DNA from: Selaginella tamariscina
Lineage: Eukaryota; Streptophyta; Lycopodiopsida; Selaginellales; Selaginellaceae
DNA length: 64,000 bases
NCBI GenBank assembly: GCA_003024785.1
Contig: PUQB01000531.1
Location: 62,001 to 126,000 of the forward strand
Direction: 5' to 3'
Part shown: in pieces, positions 55,301 to 64,000 of the stretch
Layout: the number at the start of each line of letters is the position of its first letter
Numbering within the stretch: position 1 is the stretch's first letter
Notes under the pieces: generated by a model
Told to the model about the DNA's origin: nothing
What the model saw: only the letters and a program-made list of their open reading frames with translations
Database searches by the model: none
Position numbers and translations under genes: made by a program

Positions 55301-55409
55301 AGCATGTTTTATAAATGTTAAATCCATTCGATATGGGTGGATGTCAAGAAGCGTTGATAAAGTCACGATTAACAAAACTGCAAGGGAATGTATGCTTTCT
55401 GAAGCTTAA
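52315..55409 (+). CDS. DUF7869-like protein, probable transposase (decayed or multi-exon)
   Basis: A plus-strand coding series starts after an acceptor-like GTGCAG, with ATG at 52321. Parts in order: N-terminal region (GDKVCLLRN..GTGTVEV), a Cys-rich patch (CCKKKCYQM, near 53.01 kb), a region like DUF7869 N-termini (CFKAWYSIYGIPKT, near 53.19 kb), FSKCDTCTSL (53.58 kb), LCLIHDKMDHSKTSIPK (53.76 kb), LLLQMDNCAGENKNR (54.19 kb), FLMVGHTHEDIDAFF (54.34 kb) and a basic, Trp-rich C-terminus to 55409. A 54-base intron, 54226-54279, joins NKNR to YVLAYL. The Asp, Asp and Glu/Asp in the three conserved phrases could form an RNase-H-type DDE centre; that is inference. Several frame changes (for example near 52.48, 53.10 and 54.53 kb) indicate decay or unseen introns. 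Its place inside the TIR element supports a transposase role. Confidence 0.6.
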
Positions 55410-55887
55410 AGCAATTACAAAATTATAAAAATCATATATTTAATATTCATAATTATTATAAACTCTTTAATAATAGTACCAAATTGTATACTTAACTATA
55501 TAAATTTAAAAAATGATATGGAAGATTGACTATATTATTATAGGATTTTATATATATATTATTACTACTACAAATTTTTAATTAATAATGTTATATTTAA
55601 ATATTAATATTTTAATAACAACATCAATATTTATATAATGTACCTCTTATGCTCTTCCTTAATTGTTATATTAGGCAATATATTATATAATTTAATACAT
55701 TCTACTTTTATAATGTTATTAATTTTTGTTCAATGAATGCTATAATTTATTAAAGGGTAAATACAAAATAGAATATTCTAAAGAATATTCTCTTTTCAAA
55801 CATATATTCTAAAGAATATTCCTTTAATATTAGAAAATGCTAATTAAATAGCTAAAATTGTTAATTATTAGGAAATGGGACTATAGC
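55410..55887. other. AT-rich right subterminal region
   Basis: Non-coding, very AT-rich. It contains three GAATATTC palindromes (about 55777-55825), mirroring those near the left end. No gene is seen. Confidence 0.5.
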
Positions 55888-55914
55888 CATGCCCATTTTA
55901 GTTACAACTTGCAT
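55888..55914 (-). repeat. Right terminal inverted repeat
   Basis: Read inward from 55914 it begins ATGCAAGTTGTAACTAAA and continues ATGGGCATG, pairing with the left end at 25 of 27 bases. ATTA follows at 55915-55918. Confidence 0.85.
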
Positions 55915-57138
55915 ATTAAGAGAAGGTGTTTTAATATATACCTTATGGAGAGTTGATGTAAAGATTGGGTGTAACCGATTAAACAGGAAAAGGTGGGGTT
56001 CCAGTTTTCCTGTCTAATAGCAGCCACGAATCCTTCAAAGTCTTCCATTAATGGGTCGTCACGCTCCAGCAAAGGGGCAACCCAAGCCTGTGGAGATCCA
56101 ACTAGTAGGGATGCCAAAAGGCCAACCTTTTTGCATCCGTCGAGTAGCGGCATAGTTGCATGCGGATCAAAAGCCTGATTTGATTCAGGAAACCTTAAAA
56201 ACGGCGCGATTGCCACTGAACTTTTTTGGCATATTGATCTTCGGCTTTGAAAAAGAGTTCAATGGAGAGGAAATCATGGATGCTTAAGAGAGAGCATGCA
56301 GAGTAGCCTTGGAGGATGCATCAACAGCTGCATGCGTCGCATTGGTAGAACCTTGCAGATTTGTGACCACTTGGCGCAAAGTGGCCAGTTCATGAAGCAA
56401 AATTTGGTGCTCACATTGAAATTGCTCAGAATCGGCCATGATCTATGAAAGAAAGAAAAAGGAGGAAAACGAAGGAAAAGAACCAAGAAAAAAAGTAACT
56501 GAAAATCGGAGAGTTATGAAAGGAGTTATTATCAAACTATCAAGTCACAATCTAAGAACAAGGAGGCTTGACTCAGAAGCAAGACAAGAACTAGGAACAA
56601 GACATGAACCAGGAACAAGACATGAACAGGACAAGAACTAGGAGTAAGATAAGGAAAGAACATGAAGCAAGGAACAAGACAAGAACAAGACAATTGATCG
56701 TAGAAAGATTGGTGTTAATAATAAATAATTGTACAATAATTAGGTCGGAGCTTTTATTTTAACAACTCCAAGAACTAATCTTGTCATAAGCCTAATCTAG
56801 TCATGTGCTAAAAATGGTGACCCTTATCTTGTAGGTATATCTTGTAGTATATTCCATAGGCATATCCTATAGGTATATTTATAGGCATATCCTATATTCT
56901 GTATCTGGAATCTTGCATCCTGTATCGGATCGTGACAAGATCCACATATACAATTGCATGTGCACATATTATTATTATTAGCATAATGAATTTTAATACC
57001 TACCGAATTGATTTTAATATGGACCACTGGAGGGTTGTATATAAGTTAAGATTTTTGGTTAATATAATATACACATTTCTATAATCCAAACTCTCACAAC
57101 ATTAAAATAAAAACAAATGCACAAATTTATGTAGATTA
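55915..57138. mobile_element. Right part of the interrupted LTR, gag fragment and leader, unit 5
   Basis: The LTR continues to about 56019. The minus-strand gag remnant (about 56020-56443) is the best kept of the five, with a clear N-terminal heptad region and the LLVGSPQAWVAPLLE core. Purine tract, a short minisatellite (about 56575-56640) and the TATCC-type and ATT repeats follow. Confidence 0.65.
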
Positions 57139-58406
<1,268 letters not shown>

Positions 58407-59400
58407 CGATCTAATACATTCACACATCACACATGAATTTAAGTTAAAAGTCCACTAAAACTGGTCAACGGTCAACCACAGTCAACAATTAATTAACATG
58501 TATAGCTACATAAGTTAAACTATCTTATGCTTCTTTCACAGCTATTTCTACAAACTAATATATATATATATAATTTATTTATTTATTTATTTATTTATAA
58601 TTTTTAAAGTAAATCAGAATAGAAATCATTATTAAAATGATATAACGATTCTGAAATCTAATACGGAGTTCTATATATATGATATATTAAGGAAAATAAA
58701 TAGCTTGCCTTAGCTGAATCTCACGATAACCGAGCAACTAGTGTAATCTGTCGATACACAAACAGAATGACGATACCTATCTAAAAAGTTAACAGTGTAA
58801 AATTAACAAAGGTCGGAGGCTCAAACCCTTTCTTTAGCGTTTATAATTTAAGTAAATAAGATGTAAGGTAACCTACGTATTTACCGTAGTTATAAATACG
58901 TAGGTTACCTTACAAAGATATATGCGTTTAAATAACTATTCATTCTTTATTTGTGAGAGTTCGGAAAAAAGAATGAATATATTTGTGAAAGCTCGGAGTA
59001 CAGTGTGTATAACTCTATATTATATATAAAGTTAATGGTCCAAATTAAAACCAATCCTACCGTTATTAAATATATGCAATTGGACCTTACACCATCCTTC
59101 TCTATAGAAGAATAAAAGGTGGTTATCTACTATATGGACTTGAATATGGAGGAACATTAAGGGGATGCATGGGTGAATCCATATGCTGCACAACTTGTTT
59201 TTAAGTCCATTTGTACGAAATGATTCAAGTGGTGCACATGCACAATCTCTTGAGGATCAGGTTGAATGTTGTATTGAACTTTATAAATTTGTGCTGCAAC
59301 ACTTAATATGGTTCCTTCCATTGAGCAAAAAGACTGTTGGTCACATCACATATTGTAATCTTAGTAAAATGAATCAACACTAAATCATCCACATTGTATT
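58407..59400. repeat. A-type SDR upstream flank with hairpin, unit 5
   Basis: Carries the 52-bp hairpin (58863-58914) and the 240-bp segment in A orientation. No gene is seen. Confidence 0.7.
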
Positions 59401-61060
59401 TTATAAATGAATGATTATAAGAGTTGTAGCGTTGTTGTTGTCCACTTGTATGTGGCCCAAGTGGTTTTGTAAACTCCATTTGGACCATGAAAGAATGCTC
59501 TTCAAATACCTATCCAGCAGCAGCTCATGGCAAGTACAAAGGTAGGCCCAACTTCATCAATAACACTGGGGTTATAACCATATAAGAGCTTATATGGTGA
59601 AGTAAAAATGGAACTATGTACTTTAATGACATAAACATACTGGAGAGATGTCAAATAACCATTCCAATTCAAATGTTAAAAGATTACGTACTTCACGATT
59701 AAAATTTCGATGAGTTGCACCAAATCATTTGTTTAAGGATGATAAGCACTTGTAAAAGTGTGATGTATAGCTACATAAGTTAAACTATCTTATGCTTCTT
59801 TCACAGCTATTTCTACAAACTAATATATATATATATATTTATTTATTTATTTATTTATAATTTTAAAGTAAATCAGAATAGAAATCATTATTAAAATGAT
59901 ATAACGATTCTGAAATCTAATACGGAGTTCTATATATATGATATATATAAGGAAAATAAATAGCCAGAACTTGCCCTTTCGAATTTACGGCTTCTTGTAC
60001 CACCAATACCACTAGCTTGTGTGCATAATCTTAAAGTTTCTTTTTCTTGTTCTTTGCTTGTTTGGTCTGCTATTGGCGGTTCTTTCTCGTCAGCTACGCC
60101 AAGAATTGCACCTCGTCCAGTTGTTCCAGTTGCTCCAGTCTTTTCCGTGTATCCATCAGTTCGTCCGTGATCATGTGGTCTAGGCTGTCTATAAAGCTGG
60201 GTATGGTGAACTCCCATGGCATGCTAGCCTCTAAGCCATAGCTAGATGGAAGGGTGTTGCTCCTGTTGTGGTTTTGAATGTCGTCCGATATGCCCATAAT
60301 ACCGATGGTAGCATTTCCTCCCATTGCCTAGGCAGAGCTTCTTCAAGATGGTGACCAGTATCTTGTTTGTAGATTCGGCCTGTCGCGGGTAGTAGGTTGT
60401 TAACGTGCGATGCTTGATGATGAATGTTTGACCAATTCCCAAATAGTCTCATTGATGAAGTGGCTCCCCTGGTCTAATACTAGCTCCAGTAGGCAGCTGA
60501 ACCTTGTCAGGATGTTTGTATAGATAAACCTTGTTGTTTACCATGCCGTTGCCTCTCTAAGTGCCTTCGCCTCTACTCACTTTATGGCATAGTTCGTTGT
60601 CCATAGATGTACCTGAAGTGTGTCGTGTGGGCCCTTGGGTTGATTGGCCCCACAAAGTCCAGGCCCCACTTCTCAAACGCCACCATTCATGTTGAGGGGT
60701 GGTACTCTATGCCTTGGCCTACCATGGATTTGCCTATCCACTAACAGTCAATGCAGCTTCTTGCTACCTTGGTGGCATCTTGGAAGATCGTTGGCCACCA
60801 AAGGATTTTTCTGGCCGTTTTGTCCCCCTGAGGTATCATGTCCTTAGTCCTGCATGAGTTTTGTTGACAGTCTCGGGGATTTCCCATGCCAGGGGGCATT
60901 TCTGGAGTATGTCGATTTTTCTGGCCGTTTTGTCCCCCTTGAGGTATCCTGTCATCAGTCCTGCATGAGTTTTGTTGACAGTCTCGAAGATTTCCCATGC
61001 CAGGGGGCATTTCTGGAGTATGTCGTCTCTTCCCCGCTTGTATAGCTGATCTCTCGATCA
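59401..61060 (-). mobile_element. Truncated, scrambled gypsy remains at the right edge of the array
   Basis: A short integrase remnant (to about 59760) is followed by a second copy of SDR upstream sequence (59763-59963, matching about 58498-58700). Then come minus-strand gypsy integrase pieces (about 59964-60900), part of which is locally duplicated (around 60800-61040). Broken and rearranged. Confidence 0.65.
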
Positions 61061-61975
61061 TCTGGAATAGTAAGCACCTATGGGCGAGGCTTTGTCTATG
61101 TGTTGCTAATGTTCTTGGGGTCCGGGGCGAGGCTTTGTCTATGTGTTGCTAATGTTCTTGGGCATTTCTGGAGTATGTCGTCTCTTCCCCGCTTGTATAG
61201 CTAATCCTTGATCAGCTGGAATAGTAAGCACCTATGGGCGAGGCTTTATCTATGTGTTGCTAATGTTCTTGGGGCATTTCTAGAGTATGTCGTCTCTTCC
61301 CGCTTGTATAGCTGATCCTTGATCAGCTGGAATAGTAGCACCTATGGCGAGGCTTTATCTATGTGTTGCTAATGTTCTTGGGGGTTCGCTTAACTCATCA
61401 ATGAGGTAGTGTTGTATTGGCTGCTACCATGTTGGGATGGGCGAGGCTTTATCTATGTGTTGCTAATGTTCTTGGGGGTCCGGCGAGGCTTTGTCTATGT
61501 GTTGCTAGTAAGCACCTATGGGCGAGGCTTTGTCTATGTGTTGCTAATGTTCTTGGGGGTCCGGGGCGAGGCTTTGTCTATGTGTTGCTAGTAAGCACCT
61601 ATGGGCGAGGCTTTGTCTATGTGTTGCTAATGTTCTTGGGGGTCCGGGGCGAGGCTTTGTCTATGTGTTGCTAATGTTCTTGGGGTCCACTTAAACTCAT
61701 CAATGTATTGGCTGCTACCATGCTGGGATGTCTGCAACTCATCAATGTATTGGCTGCTACCATGCTGGGATGTCTGCAACTCATCAATGTATTGGCTGGC
61801 TGCTACCATGCTGGGATGTCTGCAACTCATCAATGTATTGGCTGGCTGCTACCATGCTGGGATGTCTGCAACTCATCAATGTATTGGCTGGCTGCTACCA
61901 TGCTGGGATGTCTGCAACTCATCAATGTATTGGCTGGCTGCTAGGTAGCAGCCGGTATGTCTGCACCGGCTACCG
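61061..61975. repeat. Minisatellites derived from the gypsy element
   Basis: Several copies of a unit of about 44-80 bases around GGGCGAGGCTTTGTCTATGT (61083-61690), then at least five copies of a 42-46-base unit containing GCTACCATGCTGGGATGTCT (61700-61945). Both units exist as single copies in the intact gypsy bodies (for example near 39700-39800), so they were amplified here. The open frames through them are by-products. Confidence 0.85.
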
Positions 61976-62876
61976 AGTGTAAGGATCATGGGTCATTTTT
62001 TGCCTTCACCGGAAAATGTAAAAAAACAAAGCAAAAAAACTATGCCTAATTTTATAAATACTAGGGTAAAAATTTTTTACTAACATACTAAGGGAAGTAC
62101 TAAGGGTCCAAGAACAAGGGTTGGTTTTTGGTTTGTAACATTATAAAATTATATTTAATTCGTTAAAATATAGTGAAAAACATTTTATTTATTTTCTCAT
62201 TTAGATTATGTTTTTATTTCACCATGGTAGTTTGATAATAAGTTAAATTAGGAATAATTTTCTACTTTGTAAATAAGGATAGAAAGAAAAATTATATTTA
62301 ATTTAATATATCATAATAAAATATATTTAGTTTTGAATTATATTAGAAATGCACACCTGTATATTATATTATACACACACATACATCCTCTATGTAAACT
62401 CGACAATTATGGCTTAACAAAAGATATTTCATTTTGAATTATATAATGTTTAACCTATGTGGTATGTGTGTGAGAGAGACAAAAGAGGAGAGATGCATTA
62501 TACATTCCACGATCGATTGAAATGGTGTGCCTATGAATGTTTTAATTCTATATATGTGCGCGTGTGTGCTCATGGATGTGTATATGAGGTGCCCATGTTG
62601 GTTTTTGTCTCTGAGTTTTAATGTAGTTTAATGGTTTGACATGAGCATGTGTTGAAAGTATATAAGTATGTGTGCATGCATAAATTCATCTCTCTTTGTC
62701 CCTCTCACACACATATATAAATAATGTCTATAAGATGTATAGACTCACATATTTAAATTATAATAGATATAATAGATATTGTGAAACTCTTAATATATAC
62801 ATACATTATACTTATATAAAAATTACATGTAATACACGTAAGCTAACCTAAACAGGGATCCTAGAATATGCTTTAG
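61976..62876. other. Single-copy AT-rich DNA, no gene seen
   Basis: The tandem array ends here. AT-rich sequence with short TG/CA runs; no convincing coding region, repeat or RNA gene is recognised on either strand. Confidence 0.5.
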
Positions 62877-63016
62877 GGTTCTTCTGTGAAGCGGCGACGC
62901 TCCGTTGCTGTAGATTCATGGTCCGTGCACAGCGAATACGGCAGCGTCTCGGATGCGGATGAACTCGTTCGCCAGGCCGAGGCCATGATTGAGACCGCCT
63001 CTGTCCAGGATTTCAG
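62877..63016 (+). CDS. Probable internal coding exon of an unrecognised gene
   Basis: A 140-base open stretch lies between a CTTTAG acceptor and a TTTCAG|GTATC donor. It encodes GSSVKRRRSVAVDSWSVHSE, then a polar, acidic DADELVRQAEAMIE stretch. Its GC content and codon pattern contrast with the AT-rich surroundings. The product is not recognised. A following exon may lie beyond the GAGA tract, around 63170-63281 (up to a GGAG|GTATAC donor-like site). Confidence 0.4.
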
Positions 63017-63029
63017 GTATCTGGCTGTG

Positions 63030-63170
63030 TCAATCTGAGAGAGAGAGAGAGAAGGGAGGGAGGGAGAGAGAGAGAGAAGGGAGAGAAGGGAGAGAGAGAG
63101 GAAGGGAGAGAAGGGAGAGAGAGGGGAGAGAGAAGGAAGAGAGAGAGAGAGAAGGGAGGGAGAGAGAGAA
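63030..63170. repeat. GAGA/GAAGGGA microsatellite
   Basis: Purine-only run of GAGAGA and GAAGGGAGG units. Reverse-strand Ser/Leu-rich open frames across it are by-products. If the flanking exon is real, this lies in its intron. Confidence 0.9.
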
Positions 63171-64000
63171 CACCATCCGTATCTTCTTGGTTTATGCCAG
63201 AATCTTTCTCGTCCAGATCCTGCAAGGCAGGGTTTGCTAATGCTCCCTCTCTCTGCCATCTCTTTGCCATTTCTGGAGGTATACTGTCACCCGAGTGCTT
63301 CCCCATATATGTCAGCTACAATAAAGTAACATTTAATTAATACTACACAATAGAAGCATACAAAATGCGTTTACACACACACACACACACACATATTATA
63401 TAATATGGAGGAGAGAGAGAAGTCAATCGTACATCATTTCTTTATAAATATATGCACATCCACACATATGTATGTATTTCTATGTAATTCAGTACACATG
63501 TATGTGTGAATCTGTGCGTTAATTCTACATAAAATGGTGAAAATGATTTAAATCAATGCGATAGTAATCTAATTTTGTATATAATTTCACATACCTTTAT
63601 TGAAAATCGGAGAAGGAGGGAGAGAGAGAGAGAAGGAGAGGGAGAGTGAATACTACATAAAGTGAAATATTATATATTGACACAATCTTCTGAACGTAAA
63701 TTGATAAACAATTAACTCTTATCTAATGCTACCAATAAATGTTAAAAATATTTCTAGAAAGTTTATAAAATTAAATAGTAGTTTATTACTCATTTGAATA
63801 TTATACATCTCTAGTTATATCTGTTTATTACATATTAAACTGTTAATACAAAGTTGTTTTTACTTAACGCAAGAACTGTGTTATATATATACTTAATGAT
63901 TAGTCGTGTACAGGGATAATTGTTGTATACTATAGTTGCATACCCACTTAAATCGTTAAGCATGTGTATGTTGTCTTACATCAGAGTCTATGTACGCGTT
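63171..64000. other. AT-rich single-copy DNA with AC and GAGA tracts
   Basis: Contains AC (about 63374-63395) and GAGA (about 63613-63650) runs. Apart from a possible exon near 63170-63281 nothing can be supported. Confidence 0.4.

Larger units (their letters stand above)
41769..55914. mobile_element. 14.1-kb DNA transposon with terminal inverted repeats
   Basis: The other four units run straight through GGCATTAAG inside the LTR. Unit 5 has GGCATTA, then 14146 bases, then ATTAAG. ATTA is thus a 4-bp target duplication and the insertion begins and ends with inverted repeats: ATGCACGTTGTAACTAAA on the left, ATGCAAGTTGTAACTAAA read inward from the right. Inside are a probable transposase gene (plus strand), a HAD phosphatase gene and a ParB/methyltransferase-like gene (minus strand), and two arrays of an 18-bp palindrome. 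Both ends also carry GGAATATTC motifs. Its superfamily is not clear: a 4-bp duplication fits several, and no CACTA, hAT or Mutator termini are seen. No LTR, DNA polymerase or capsid gene is present. Confidence 0.85.

Noticed and set aside
41769-55914. Polinton/Maverick or giant-virus fragment
   Set aside because: Size and TIRs fit loosely, but no family-B DNA polymerase, integrase, protease, ATPase or capsid gene is recognisable, and the duplication is 4 bp rather than 6.
41769-55914. Insertion as an ordinary host gene island
   Set aside because: The four uninterrupted LTR copies, matched inverted ends and ATTA duplication show a transposition event.
61408-61982. Plus-strand frames with repeated CLQLINVLA or CWDVCNSSMYWL
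   Set aside because: They are translations of the minisatellite at the array border in three frames.
62873-63306. Minus-strand Ser/Leu/Pro-rich open frame
   Set aside because: It is the reverse of the GAGA microsatellite and of the proposed plus-strand exon.

Overview
The window looks like nuclear DNA of a land plant. Evidence: a five-exon tropinone-reductase-like dehydrogenase gene with GT-AG introns, TTTAGGG telomere-type repeats, teloboxes (AAACCCTAA), decayed Ty3/gypsy elements and long microsatellites. A transposase-like protein of the DUF7869 kind hints at a fern, lycophyte or bryophyte rather than a flowering plant. That is inference; no database was searched.

Layout. (1) About 0.5-41.8 kb and 55.9-62.0 kb form a tandem array. 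Each unit carries, left to right: a minus-strand gypsy integrase fragment, a minus-strand gypsy body, a plus-oriented coiled-coil tail with polypurine tract and LTR, a minus-strand gag piece, a minisatellite leader, and one SDR gene on the minus strand (copies at 6.6, 14.9, 24.8, 33.2 and 57.1 kb). Units alternate between two versions, A and B, giving a higher-order repeat of about 18.2 kb. Versions differ in retroelement body length, in a 52-bp hairpin insertion present only in A, and in the orientation of a 240-bp segment. SDR copies 1, 3 and 4 read as intact 264-residue enzymes; copies 2 and 5 each carry one frameshift.

(2) Positions 41769-55914 are a 14.1-kb insertion into the LTR of the fifth unit. 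It has 27-bp terminal inverted repeats and a 4-bp ATTA target duplication, so it is a large DNA transposon. On the minus strand it carries a HAD/NIF-type phosphatase gene and a multi-exon gene with a ParB-like domain and a DNA-methyltransferase-like domain. On the plus strand it carries a DUF7869-like, probable transposase gene. Two arrays of an 18-bp perfect palindrome, GGCGGGATTAATCCCGCC (about 28 and 8 copies), lie at the 5' sides of the two divergent gene blocks, separated by TG/AC microsatellite, telomere-like repeats and AT-rich fold-back DNA. This element is the most unusual thing in the window.

(3) From about 59.7 to 62.0 kb the tandem array ends in scrambled retroelement sequence and minisatellites. 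From 62.0 kb on the DNA is single-copy, with one plausible plus-strand coding exon at 62877-63016 next to a GAGA microsatellite.

The genes do not form one pathway. The SDR array is a locally amplified host gene riding in a retroelement-rich unit. The 14-kb transposon is an independent passenger whose own genes and palindrome arrays may work together.
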